From positions 1 to 64,000 of the forward strand of contig NZ_CAXUQL020000001.1 of assembly GCF_964253035.1 (NCBI RefSeq): a stretch of DNA of 64,000 nt. Direction: 5' to 3'. The stretch comes from Pseudorhodoferax sp032153935 (lineage in GTDB: Bacteria > Pseudomonadota > Gammaproteobacteria > Burkholderiales > Burkholderiaceae_C). Numbering within the stretch: position 1 is the stretch's first letter; the number at the start of each line of letters is the position of its first letter. A program made the translations under genes and the position numbers. The notes beneath the pieces were generated by a model that saw only the letters and a list, made by a program, of their open reading frames with translations, ran no database searches and had not been told where the DNA came from. Of this stretch, positions 55,069 through 63,194 are shown piece by piece.

Positions 55069-55440
55069 TCAGCGCGCCGGTGCCGAATAGATCTGCGGTG
55101 CCGCGCCGCTGAAGCCGGCCCGCCGCCCCGGCGCCTGGTAGGTCGGCTGCGTCTGCGGCAGCACCACGGCCAGGCTGCGCGCCACCACCACGGCACGGCG
55201 CGCCAGTTGGTCGCGCTGCTGCACCAGCGCACGCGCCAGTTGCGCCAGCCGTACGGCCACGGCGTCCGGCACCGGCGTGGGCTGGTCGGCCGCGGCATGG
55301 GCCAGCTGCACCAGGGCCTGCCGGAACGCCAACGCGCCGGCCTCATAGGCAGGCGCATCGCCTTGCAGCAACAAATGGGTCAGGGAATCGAGCTGCGCCT
55401 CGGCCTCGGCGAGCTGGTGGAGAAAGATGTCAGCCACCAT
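55069..55440 (-). CDS. flgN: Flagellar chaperone FlgN-like protein
   Basis: 123-residue, mostly helical protein following flgM in the same transcript (33-bp gap). FlgN is the export chaperone for the hook-filament junction proteins FlgK and FlgL. Start FLHQLAEAEAQLDSLTHLLLQGDA and the leucine/alanine-rich helices fit the family; the C-terminal end is Gln/Pro/Gly-rich. FlgN is weakly conserved, so position carries much of the weight. Confidence 0.8.
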   Translation of the reverse strand: MVADIFLHQLAEAEAQLDSLTHLLLQGDAPAYEAGALAFRQALVQLAHAAADQPTPVPDAVAVRLAQLARALVQQRDQLARRAVVVARSLAVVLPQTQPTYQAPGRRAGFSGAAPQIYSAPAR

Positions 55441-55473
55441 GGCGGTGGCTCCGGTTCAGGCCGCGGCCGGGCC

Positions 55474-55806
55474 TCAGTGGTTGCCGGTGCCGCGCTTGGG
55501 CTGCAGCATTTCCTGCGCGTTGGCGAGCATCTTGTCGGCAATGGCTTCGGGGTTGATCCGGTAGCTGCCGTCCGCAATCGCTGCCTTGATCTCGTCGACC
55601 TTGGCCTGGTCGACGTCGCCAGCATCCGCGCGGCGCGTGGCTTCCAGCGTCTTGCCCAGTGTGGAGACGCTCACCGAAGCGCCCGGCGTGGCCGCGGGCG
55701 TGCGGACAGCGGCCGCCTTCGCCTGGGCGGCGGCTTCCGTTTCTGGCCCGGGCCGCTTGGCCGGGGGGATTCCCGGGTTCGGGTCGGGCGTCTGTCCGAT
55801 CTTCAT
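55474..55806 (-). CDS. flgM: Anti-sigma28 factor FlgM
   Basis: 110-residue inhibitor of FliA that is exported through the finished hook, releasing FliA. The Pro/Ala-rich N-terminal half is likely disordered; the C-terminal sigma-binding part has VDEIKAAIADGSYRINPEAIADKML, the FlgM signature. ATG at 55806 is chosen because GGAGAG precedes it; an upstream ATG (55818) overlaps that site. A sigma28 promoter lies about 45 bp upstream, giving the usual feedback loop. Confidence 0.94.
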   Translation of the reverse strand: MKIGQTPDPNPGIPPAKRPGPETEAAAQAKAAAVRTPAATPGASVSVSTLGKTLEATRRADAGDVDQAKVDEIKAAIADGSYRINPEAIADKMLANAQEMLQPKRGTGNH

Positions 55807-55848
55807 TGCACTCTCCATCGCCCCTGTGAAAAGGGCATCGTGCTGATG

Positions 55849-55875
55849 CTATCGGCAGTTCCTGGAGCGACTTGA
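55849..55875 (-). promoter_or_regulatory. Sigma28 (FliA) promoter of flgM-flgN
   Basis: Minus-strand TCAAGTCG, 11 bases, GCCGATAG: six of eight positions match TCAAGTTT of the fliC promoter and seven of eight match the -10 consensus GCCGATAA, with exact spacing. Confidence 0.75.
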
Positions 55876-55908
55876 GGGCCGGCATGCGAATTCCTTGGCA
55901 AACCAGGG

Positions 55909-56610
55909 TCACATGGACAGTTCGACTGTACGGGCATCCAGAACCGTGCCGGTGAGGATGCGGCCGTTGTCCATGCGCACGCGGGCCGCCTGGCCGACCA
56001 CGCCGACCGTCAGCGCCTGGCCGTCCGAACTGATCGAGAAGCCCGAGCCCTGGGCCACCACGCGCACCTGGGCCCCGGCCTGGAAGGCCAGCGGCGCGCG
56101 CACCATGGACTGGCGGATGGCCTGGCCGGGCATGTAGCTGCGCGTGGCGATCTGGCCGACCCACAGCGCCGGATCGGCCAGCACGGGCGAGCGGTCTTCG
56201 GCCCAGTCGACCTCGCCCTGCTCGGCATCGTCAGCTGTCAGCACCGCGCCCTGGGCCACCGGCCCGCGCAGCATCCAGGCCGGCCCGAAGGCCTTGACCG
56301 TGATCGGCAGGAACACGCTCCAGCGCGTGGCGCCATCGACGCAGCGCAGGCCCAGCCGCGTGCGGCCCCACAGCCGGGTGTTGGGCGGCAGATAGGGTTC
56401 GACCTGGGCACAGGGGGCCAGCTTGAGACGGCTGTCCAGCGCGCCCACGCTGACTTCCATGCGCAGCGGGCCCTTGGCGTCGGCCGGCAGCTGGGCCAGC
56501 GCCTGGTCCACCCATTGCTGGCTGATCTGTTCGTATTGCGCCCAGGCAGGGGCACACAGCGCCGCCAGCAGCGGCAGCCCGGCCTGGCACAGCCTTCGAG
56601 CAAAGCCCAT
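55909..56610 (-). CDS. flgA: Flagellar P-ring assembly chaperone FlgA
   Basis: 233-residue periplasmic protein needed for P-ring assembly by FlgI. Signal peptide AGLPLLAALCAPAWA at the N-terminus; SAF-type domains with VFLPITVKAFGPAWML, ATRSYMPGQAIRQSMV and VRVVAQGSGFSISSDGQAL. ATG at 56610 is supported by a strong GGAGG ribosome site eight bases upstream; the longer frame is rejected. Divergent from flgB. Confidence 0.94.
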   Translation of the reverse strand: MGFARRLCQAGLPLLAALCAPAWAQYEQISQQWVDQALAQLPADAKGPLRMEVSVGALDSRLKLAPCAQVEPYLPPNTRLWGRTRLGLRCVDGATRWSVFLPITVKAFGPAWMLRGPVAQGAVLTADDAEQGEVDWAEDRSPVLADPALWVGQIATRSYMPGQAIRQSMVRAPLAFQAGAQVRVVAQGSGFSISSDGQALTVGVVGQAARVRMDNGRILTGTVLDARTVELSM

Positions 56611-56679
56611 GGGGATACCTCCTGCAAGCGTGAATGGGACAACCGCAACTGTAGGCAGCCCACCGCCGCGCGAAGCCGC

Positions 56680-56739
56680 GAACTGCCCGCCAAACACGGC
56701 CCTCATCCCGGTTTCGCGCGGCCGGCGGACTTCCACAAT
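56680..56739 (+). promoter_or_regulatory. Candidate flgB promoter with degenerate FlhDC-like box
   Basis: GAACTGCCCG (56680-56689), 11 bases, CCTCATCCCGG (from 56701) resembles the fliF site GAAATGCCG, 11 bases, CGCTTATCCGG. CACAAT (56734-56739) in TTCCACAATTCCC parallels CTCCAGAATTCCC before the second flagellin gene at nearly the same distance. Weaker than the other two sites. Confidence 0.35.
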
Positions 56740-56801
56740 TCCCGGCACCCCCCGCTCCGCCCGCCCCCTGACGGAGCCAACCATTGCACGAGGTGATGCC
56801 C

Positions 56802-57227
56802 ATGTTGGACAAATTGACCGGCACGCTGGACTTCCAGGCCCGCGCCCTGCTGCTGCGCTCGGAGCGCCAGCGCACCATCGCCAGCAACATCGCCAACGTG
56901 GACACCCCCGGCTTCGTGGCACGCGACTACAAGTTCGGCGACGCGCTCAAGGGCGTGATGCAGGGCGACAAGGGCTACGTGGTCTCCACCGGCCAGGCCC
57001 GCACCGCGGCTGGCCACCTGCCGTTCTCGCGCATCGGCGAGCTGTCGCACCAGGGCGACCCCGAACTCGGCTACAGCGTGCAGGCCCAGCCCAACCTGGA
57101 CCAGAACACCGTGGACCTTGACCGCGAGCGCGCCAACTTCGTGGACAACACCGTGCGCTACGAGGCCGCGCTGCGCTTCATCAACGGCCAGGCCAAGACC
57201 ATGCTCACGGCCATCCAGGGGCAATAA
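56802..57227 (+). CDS. flgB: Flagellar proximal rod protein FlgB
   Basis: 141-residue rod component. Typical start MLDKLTGTLDFQARAL, the rod motif RTIASNIANVDTPGFVARDYKF and the C-terminal helix VRYEAALRFINGQ. GAGGTG precedes; an ATG two codons earlier (56796) is an alternative start. First gene of the flgB-J operon, divergent from flgA. Confidence 0.95.
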   Translation: MLDKLTGTLDFQARALLLRSERQRTIASNIANVDTPGFVARDYKFGDALKGVMQGDKGYVVSTGQARTAAGHLPFSRIGELSHQGDPELGYSVQAQPNLDQNTVDLDRERANFVDNTVRYEAALRFINGQAKTMLTAIQGQ

Positions 57228-57238
57228 GGAGCTTCGCC

Positions 57239-57643
57239 ATGTCGATGTTCTCGATCTTCGGCGTCTCGGGCAGCGGCATCAGCGCCCAGTCGCAGCGGCT
57301 CAACGTGGTGGCCTCCAACCTGGCCAACGTCGATGCCGTGGCCGGCCCCGACGCCCAGCCCTACAAGGCGCGCCAGGTGGTGTTCCAGACCACGCTGATG
57401 GGCGCCGACAGCGCCGCCGGCGTGGCCGTGCGCCAGGTGACCGAAAGCGATGCGCCGGCGCGCAAGGTGCTGGACCCGAACCATCCGCTGGCCGACGCGG
57501 AGGGCTATGTCACGCACTCCAACGTCAACGCGGTGGAGGAGATGGTCAACATGATCTCGGCCTCGCGCTCCTACCAGAACAACGTGGAAGTCATGAACAC
57601 GGCCAAGACGCTGCTGCTCAAGACGCTGCAGATGGGCCAGTGA
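57239..57643 (+). CDS. flgC: Flagellar proximal rod protein FlgC
   Basis: 134-residue rod component with the rod/hook N-terminal motif SQRLNVVASNLANVDAVAG and the C-terminal helix VNAVEEMVNMISASRSYQNNVEVMNTAK in outline. It follows flgB by 11 bp. Confidence 0.96.
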   Translation: MSMFSIFGVSGSGISAQSQRLNVVASNLANVDAVAGPDAQPYKARQVVFQTTLMGADSAAGVAVRQVTESDAPARKVLDPNHPLADAEGYVTHSNVNAVEEMVNMISASRSYQNNVEVMNTAKTLLLKTLQMGQ

Positions 57644-57670
57644 GCCCTCACCACCTGAAAGACACACACC

Positions 57671-58342
57671 ATGGCCATCAGCACCGACGTCCTGAACTCG
57701 CTCAACGGCACGAGCAGTACCGGCACCGGCACCACCAGCGGCACGAACAAGAACGACTCCAGCGCCCAGGCGGTGCAGGACCGCTTCCTCAAGCTGCTGG
57801 TCGCTCAGCTCAACAACCAGGACCCGATGAACCCGCTGGACAACGCGCAGATGACCTCGCAGATCGCGCAGCTCAACACCGTGACGGGCATCGAGAACCT
57901 GAACTCCACCGTCAACAACGTGCTCGCGCAGATGGCCTCCATGCAGGCCCTGCAGGGCGCGGCCATGGTCGGCCACGATGTGCTGACCGAGGGCTCGGCG
58001 CTGCAGGTGACGGACAAGGTGGGCCGCGGCGGCTTCGACCTCGCCACCAACGCCGACAGCGTGAAGGTGCAGGTGCGCACGGCCGGCGGCACGCTGGTGG
58101 ACACCATCGACATGGGTGGCCTGGCCGCTGGCCGCCACGCCTTCGAATGGGACGCCACCAAGTACAGCGGCAGCGAGGCCTTGACCTTCACCGTGATGCC
58201 CACGGCCAGCAAGACCGCCGTCACCGCCACCGCGCTGCAGCGCAGCCGCGTCGAAGGCGTGAGCAACGACAACAACGTGCTGACGCTGCAACTGGCCGGC
58301 GGCAAGACGCTGCCCTACAGCAGCGTCAAGGCCATCCTCTGA
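57671..58342 (+). CDS. flgD: Hook-cap protein FlgD
   Basis: 223-residue hook assembly scaffold. After a Ser/Thr/Gly-rich start, the family block FLKLLVAQLNNQDPMNPLDN and MTSQIAQLNTVTGIENLN is present (about 38-75), then the Tudor/Ig-like C-terminal domain (VRTAGGTLVDTIDMGGLAAGRHAFEWD in outline). Confidence 0.95.
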   Translation: MAISTDVLNSLNGTSSTGTGTTSGTNKNDSSAQAVQDRFLKLLVAQLNNQDPMNPLDNAQMTSQIAQLNTVTGIENLNSTVNNVLAQMASMQALQGAAMVGHDVLTEGSALQVTDKVGRGGFDLATNADSVKVQVRTAGGTLVDTIDMGGLAAGRHAFEWDATKYSGSEALTFTVMPTASKTAVTATALQRSRVEGVSNDNNVLTLQLAGGKTLPYSSVKAIL

Positions 58343-58367
58343 CCCCCCAACGCTTCAGGAGTCTTCC

Positions 58368-59591
58368 ATGGGTTTCCAACAAGGCCTTTCCGGTCTGAGC
58401 GCTTCCAGCAAGAACCTGGACGTGATCGGCCACAACATCGCCAACGCCAACACCACCGGCATGAAGGCCTCGCGCGCCGAATTCGCCGAGCTGTACGCCA
58501 ACGCCATGGGCTCGGCCGGTGGCATCAACCAAGGCATCGGGGTGGAGGTGGCCACCGTGTCGCAGCAGTTCACCCAGGGCAACCTGTCGGTGACCGGCCG
58601 CTCGCTGGACGTGGCCATCAACGGCAACGGCTTCTTCCAGATCGACCAGCCCAACGGCTCGCGCGCCTACACCCGCGACGGTTCGTTCAAGCTGACCAAG
58701 GACGGCCAGATCGTCACCAACGACGGCGGCAGCCTGCTGGGCATCACCGCCACGCCGGACGGCGTGATCCCCACCGGCGGCGTGGTCGGCCCGCTGATCC
58801 TGCCGGCCGGCGGCGAGATCAAGGCCGACCGCAGCACGCAGCTGGACCTGCGCTTCAACCTGGACGCCTCGGCCACCGTGCCGACCGGCACCGCACCGGC
58901 CGCGCTGGTCCCGCCGATCGAGACCTACGGCACCTCGGCCGTGGGCTACAACTCGCTGGGCACAGCCGTGCCCATCGGCATCTACTTCACCAAGACCGGC
59001 AACAACACCTGGGACGTGTGGACCTCGGTGGACGGCGGCGCCATGACCAACAGCGGCACCATGACCTTCGGCAACGACGGCGAGCTGACCTCCTCGCCCA
59101 CGCTGACGGCGCTGAACCTGGCCGAGTCCGACGGCTCCACCTTCCCGGTCACCTTCAACCTGGAACGCGCCACGCAGTACGGCTCCTCGCGCTTCTCGGT
59201 GACCAAGGCGCTGACCGACGGCCAGGCCTCGGGCAAGCTCACCGCCATCAACATCGACGACAGCGGCGTGGTACTGGGCGTGTACTCCAACGGCAAGACG
59301 CTGGCGGCCGGCCAGATCCAGCTGGCCACCTTCACCAACGAGCAGGGCCTGTCGCCCATCGGCGGCAACCTGTGGATGGCGACGCCGGCCTCGGGCCTGG
59401 AGCCCACGGCCACGGGCGTGCCGGGCACCGGCAACATCGGCGTGGTGCGCGCCGGCACGCTGGAGGACTCCAACGTCGACCTGACCAAGGAGCTGGTCAA
59501 CATGATGACGGCGCAGCGCACCTACCAGGCCAACGCGCAGACCATCAAGACGCAGGACCAGGTCCTGAACACGATTCTCAACATCCGCTGA
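58368..59591 (+). CDS. flgE: Flagellar hook protein FlgE
   Basis: 407-residue hook subunit. N-terminal GFQQGLSGLSASSKNLDVIGHNIANANTTG, the central beta domains, and the C-terminal VDLTKELVNMMTAQRTYQANAQTIKTQDQ region (in outline). Length is normal. 25 bp after flgD. Confidence 0.97.
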   Translation: MGFQQGLSGLSASSKNLDVIGHNIANANTTGMKASRAEFAELYANAMGSAGGINQGIGVEVATVSQQFTQGNLSVTGRSLDVAINGNGFFQIDQPNGSRAYTRDGSFKLTKDGQIVTNDGGSLLGITATPDGVIPTGGVVGPLILPAGGEIKADRSTQLDLRFNLDASATVPTGTAPAALVPPIETYGTSAVGYNSLGTAVPIGIYFTKTGNNTWDVWTSVDGGAMTNSGTMTFGNDGELTSSPTLTALNLAESDGSTFPVTFNLERATQYGSSRFSVTKALTDGQASGKLTAINIDDSGVVLGVYSNGKTLAAGQIQLATFTNEQGLSPIGGNLWMATPASGLEPTATGVPGTGNIGVVRAGTLEDSNVDLTKELVNMMTAQRTYQANAQTIKTQDQVLNTILNIR

Positions 59592-59600
59592 GGCTGAGCC

Positions 59601-60341
59601 ATGGACCACATCATCTACACCGCGATGACCGGCGCCACCGCCGCTGCGGGTCGGCAGGCGGTGTTGTCCAACAACCTCGCCAATGTCTCGACCAATGGCT
59701 TCCGGGCCGAGCTGTCGACCTTCCGCTCGGTGCCGCTGAACGGCCCGGGCTCCAGCAGCCGCGTGTTCGCTCTGGAGACCACGCGCGGGCACGACAGCAC
59801 GCCGGGCCCGGTGCAGCGCACCGGCCGCAACCTCGATGCGATGGCGCGCGACAACGCCTGGTTCGCCGTGCAGGGCCTGGACGGCACCGAGGCCTACACG
59901 CGCGGCGGCGCCTTCGAGATCACTGCCGCCGGCACGCTGGTGACGCCCACCGGCCTGCCGGTGCTCAGCGACGGGGGCGCGCCGATCGACGTGCCGCCCA
60001 ACGCAGAGGTCACGCTGGGCTCGGACGGCAGCATCAGCGCCAAGGTGGGCAACCTGCCGCCGACCAACCTGGGCCGCCTGAAGCTGGCCACGCCCACGCC
60101 GGACGACCCGCTCAAGCGCAGCGACGACGGCCTGTTCCGCACCACCTCGGGCGACCCGATGGCCAACGACGCCAATGCGCGCATGGCCGCCGGTGCGCTG
60201 GAAGGCTCCAACGTGAACGCCGTGGAAACCATGGTCGGGATGATCCAGGTCGCCCGCCAGTTCGAAACGCAGATGCGCCTGCTGCAGCTCGCCGAGGCCG
60301 GCGACAAGAGCGCCAGCCAACTCCTGGGCGTCCAGGGCTAA
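59601..60341 (+). CDS. flgF: Flagellar proximal rod protein FlgF
   Basis: 246-residue rod protein. YTAMTGATAAAGRQAVLSNNLANVSTNGF at the start, FAVQGLDGTEAYTRGGAF, and the C-terminal NAVETMVGMIQVARQFETQM helix, together typical for FlgF rather than FlgG. Confidence 0.95.
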   Translation: MDHIIYTAMTGATAAAGRQAVLSNNLANVSTNGFRAELSTFRSVPLNGPGSSSRVFALETTRGHDSTPGPVQRTGRNLDAMARDNAWFAVQGLDGTEAYTRGGAFEITAAGTLVTPTGLPVLSDGGAPIDVPPNAEVTLGSDGSISAKVGNLPPTNLGRLKLATPTPDDPLKRSDDGLFRTTSGDPMANDANARMAAGALEGSNVNAVETMVGMIQVARQFETQMRLLQLAEAGDKSASQLLGVQG

Positions 60342-60353
60342 CAAGGAACCGCC

Positions 60354-61136
60354 ATGATCAATTCGCTCTGGATCTCCAAGACCGGCATGGAAGCCCAGCA
60401 GACCCAGCTGGACGTCATCTCGCACAACCTGGCCAACGTCTCGACCACGGGCTTCAAGCGCTCCAACGCGGTGTTCGAAGACCTGATCTACCAGAACCTG
60501 CGCCAGGTCGGTGCCAACAACACCGAGGCCGAGCAGTTGCCCACCGGCTTGCAGCTGGGCCTGGGCGTGCGCACCGTGGCCACCAGCCGGCAGTTCTCCC
60601 AAGGCTCGCTGCAGCTGACCGACAACCACTTCGACGTGGCAATCAACGGCAACGGCTTCTTCAACATCCAGCTGCCCGACGGCACCGTGGGCTACACCCG
60701 TGACGGCAGCTTCGAGGTCGACTCGCAGGGCCGGCTGGTCACCTCCAACGGGCTGCCGGTGGCCAACGGCATCACCATCCCGCCCAACACGCTGTCGGTG
60801 AGCATCAGCGAGACCGGCACCGTGACCGTGATGCTGCCGGGCAACACCGCGCCGCAGACGGTGGGCACCATCGCCATGTCCACCTTCATCAACCCGCCGG
60901 GCCTGGAGCCGCGCGGCCAGAACATCTTCACCGAGACGGCCGCCTCGGGCCAGCCACAGGGCGGCACGCCGGGCACCAACGGCCTGGGCATCATGCGCCA
61001 GGGCTACCTGGAAACTTCCAACGTCAACGTGGTGCAGGAACTGGTCACCATGATCCAGACGCAGCGCGCCTACGAGATGAATTCCAAGGCCGTGCAGACC
61101 TCCGACCAGATGCTGCAAAAGCTCGCCCAGCTGTAG
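60354..61136 (+). CDS. flgG: Flagellar distal rod protein FlgG
   Basis: 260-residue distal rod protein, the standard length. SLWISKTGMEAQQTQLDVIS and HNLANVSTTGFKRSNAVFEDLIYQ at the start, GLGVRTVATSRQFSQGSLQ, FFNIQLPDGTVGYTRDGSF and the C-terminal VQELVTMIQTQRAYEMNSKAVQTSDQML (in outline). Confidence 0.97.
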   Translation: MINSLWISKTGMEAQQTQLDVISHNLANVSTTGFKRSNAVFEDLIYQNLRQVGANNTEAEQLPTGLQLGLGVRTVATSRQFSQGSLQLTDNHFDVAINGNGFFNIQLPDGTVGYTRDGSFEVDSQGRLVTSNGLPVANGITIPPNTLSVSISETGTVTVMLPGNTAPQTVGTIAMSTFINPPGLEPRGQNIFTETAASGQPQGGTPGTNGLGIMRQGYLETSNVNVVQELVTMIQTQRAYEMNSKAVQTSDQMLQKLAQL

Positions 61137-61144
61137 GAGCAGGC

Positions 61145-61837
61145 ATGGCCAGAACCCTTTCCCTGCGCCCCTGGCCGCTGGCCCTGGCGGCGCTCGCGCT
61201 GGCGGGCTGCGAGACGCTGCAGCAAACGCCCAAGGTCGAGTTTCCCGACCCCGCGACCCAGCGCCCCGTGGCCATCGCACCGCAACCCGCGCACGTGGCG
61301 ACGGGCGGCCTGTACTCGCAGGTGCGCTACCGCCCCCTGTTCGAGGACCGGCGCCCGCGCATGGTCGGCGACACGCTCACCGTGCAGATCGTCGAGAGCC
61401 TGAACGCCAGCCAGACCAGCACCGCCTCGGTCGACAAGTCCGGCAGCGTGAGCAGCGGCATCAGCGCCTTCCCCTTCCTGTCGGCCAACCGCCTGGGCAA
61501 GCTCAACGTCGGCGCGGAGTCCGAGAACACCTTCGCCGGCAGCGGCGGCACCAGCGCGGCCAACACCTTCAGCGGCACCATCACCACCACGGTGGTGGAC
61601 CTGCTGCCCAACGGCCACCTGGTGGTGCTGGGCGAGAAGCAGATCGGTGTGAATCAGAACGTGGACGTGCTGCGCTTCTCGGGCACGGTGGACCCGCGCG
61701 CCGTGCTGCCCGGCAGCATCGTGCCCTCCACCGCCGTGGCCAACGTGCGCGTGGAGTCGCGCGGGCGCGGCCAGCAACAGGATGCGATGGCAATTGGCTG
61801 GCTGGCGCGGTTCTTTTTGAGCGTTCTGCCGTTCTGA
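61145..61837 (+). CDS. flgH: Flagellar L-ring protein FlgH
   Basis: 230-residue outer-membrane lipoprotein forming the L-ring. The signal ends in the lipobox LAGC (Cys about residue 22). The core has VGDTLTVQIVESLNASQT, LPNGHLVVLGEKQIGVNQ and FSGTVDPRAVLPGSIVPST. Confidence 0.96.
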   Translation: MARTLSLRPWPLALAALALAGCETLQQTPKVEFPDPATQRPVAIAPQPAHVATGGLYSQVRYRPLFEDRRPRMVGDTLTVQIVESLNASQTSTASVDKSGSVSSGISAFPFLSANRLGKLNVGAESENTFAGSGGTSAANTFSGTITTTVVDLLPNGHLVVLGEKQIGVNQNVDVLRFSGTVDPRAVLPGSIVPSTAVANVRVESRGRGQQQDAMAIGWLARFFLSVLPF

Positions 61838-61881
61838 GGCTTCGCACAATCGCGGCAGCCCTCCTTGTCCCGAGCACTGCC

Positions 61882-62997
61882 ATGACCTTCCTGCCACGCC
61901 TCCTGCTTCCGCTGCTCGCCGCCCTGGCGCTGCTGGCCACGCCGGCCCAGGCCATGCGGATCAAGGAGGTGGCCGCGGTGCAGGGCGTGCGCAGCAACCA
62001 GTTGACGGGCTACGGCCTGGTGGTGGGCCTGGACGGCACCGGCGACCAGACCACGCAGATGCCCTACACCACGCAGAGCCTGTCCAACTACCTGCAGCAG
62101 CAAGGCATCGTGCTGCCGGCCAACCAGGCCTCGCAGCTGCAGCTCAAGAACGTCGCAGCGGTGCTGGTCACGGCCGAGCTGCCGCCGTTCGCGCAGCCGG
62201 GCCAATCGATCGACGTCACGGTCTCCTCCATGGGCAACGCCAAGTCGCTCAAGGGCGGCACGCTGATCGTCACGCCGCTGCGCGGCGCCGACGGCGAGGT
62301 CTATGCACTGGCCCAGGGCAGCCTGGTGGTGGCCGGCGCCGGTGCCGCCGCCGGGGGCAGCAAGGTGCAGATCAACCACCTGTCGGCCGGCCGCATCCCG
62401 GCTGGCGGCCAGGTCGAGCGCAGCGTGCCCACGCCGCTGCAGGACGGCGACCACATCACGCTGGGGCTGGACGCCTCGGACTTCCAGACCGCGCGGCGCG
62501 TGGCCAGCGTCATCAACGACAAGCTGGGCCAGGGCCTGGCACAGGCGCTGGACGGCCGCACGGTGCAGGTGCGCGCACCCACCACGCCGCACGCCCGCGT
62601 GAACTTCATCGCCGAGCTGGAGGAACTGCGCTTCGACATGGCCGTGCCTTCGGCCAAGGTGGTCATCAACTCGCGCACCGGCTCCATCGTGCTGAACCAG
62701 GCCGTGACGCTGGGACCTTGCGCCATCGCGCACGGCAACCTGTCGGTCAGCATCGCCACCACGCCGGTGGTCAGCCAGCCGGCACCGTTCTCGCAGGGCC
62801 AGACGGTGGTGACGCAGCAGTCGGACATCGCCGTCAAGCAGGAGCCCGGCAAGCTGGTGCAGCTGCAGGGCGCGCCGCAGCTGGGCGACGTGGTGCGCGC
62901 GCTGAACGCGCTGGGCGCCACGCCGCAGGACCTGCTGGCCATCCTGCAGGCCATCAAGGCCGCGGGCGCCCTGAATGCCGAGCTGGAGGTGATTTGA
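61882..62997 (+). CDS. flgI: Flagellar P-ring protein FlgI
   Basis: 371-residue periplasmic P-ring protein with a signal peptide (LLPLLAALALLATPAQA) and the family start MRIKEVAAVQGVRSNQLTGYGLVVGL in outline; QQGIVLPANQAS and VLVTAELPPFAQPGQSIDVTVSSMG follow. The stop lies in the TGACATG junction at the left edge of the second interspersed repeat. Confidence 0.96.
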   Translation: MTFLPRLLLPLLAALALLATPAQAMRIKEVAAVQGVRSNQLTGYGLVVGLDGTGDQTTQMPYTTQSLSNYLQQQGIVLPANQASQLQLKNVAAVLVTAELPPFAQPGQSIDVTVSSMGNAKSLKGGTLIVTPLRGADGEVYALAQGSLVVAGAGAAAGGSKVQINHLSAGRIPAGGQVERSVPTPLQDGDHITLGLDASDFQTARRVASVINDKLGQGLAQALDGRTVQVRAPTTPHARVNFIAELEELRFDMAVPSAKVVINSRTGSIVLNQAVTLGPCAIAHGNLSVSIATTPVVSQPAPFSQGQTVVTQQSDIAVKQEPGKLVQLQGAPQLGDVVRALNALGATPQDLLAILQAIKAAGALNAELEVI

Positions 62998-63194
62998 CAT
63001 GAAGCACCCCCGTTTGAATTTCGAAGGGCGTGTAGAAATTCCATCCCCCCTCAAGGGGGCGCCGCCAGCGGCCTGGCAGAGCCAGTTCCGCGGCGTCTGT
63101 TGGCATGGCCTGCTCCGCGGCCTTCGGAACAGCGGCTTGCGTGCCGGCGTTGGATCCTGCGTGTGGCGCGCCAGCGCCATGGAGATCTGACATG
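62995..63194 (+). repeat. Interspersed 186-bp repeat, copy 2, between flgI and flgJ
   Basis: The body (63002-63187) lies exactly between flgI and flgJ and is flanked by the identical 7-mer TGACATG (62995-63001 and 63188-63194): the flgI stop, one base, and the flgJ start, duplicated. It has the same length and the same orientation relative to the operon as the copy between fliI and fliJ. A 63-codon open frame (62999-63190) begins and ends in the duplicated junction; it is probably not a gene. Confidence 0.85.

Noticed and set aside
58326..61280. A 984-codon minus-strand frame across flgE-flgF-flgG
   Set aside because: Antisense shadow of three well-recognised flagellar genes; low-complexity His/Gly/Ala-rich translation without domains.
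62999..63190. 63-codon open frame between flgI and flgJ as a new small gene
   Set aside because: It lies wholly in the interspersed repeat, and the equivalent frame in the other copy differs in the N-terminal half, so a conserved protein is not supported.
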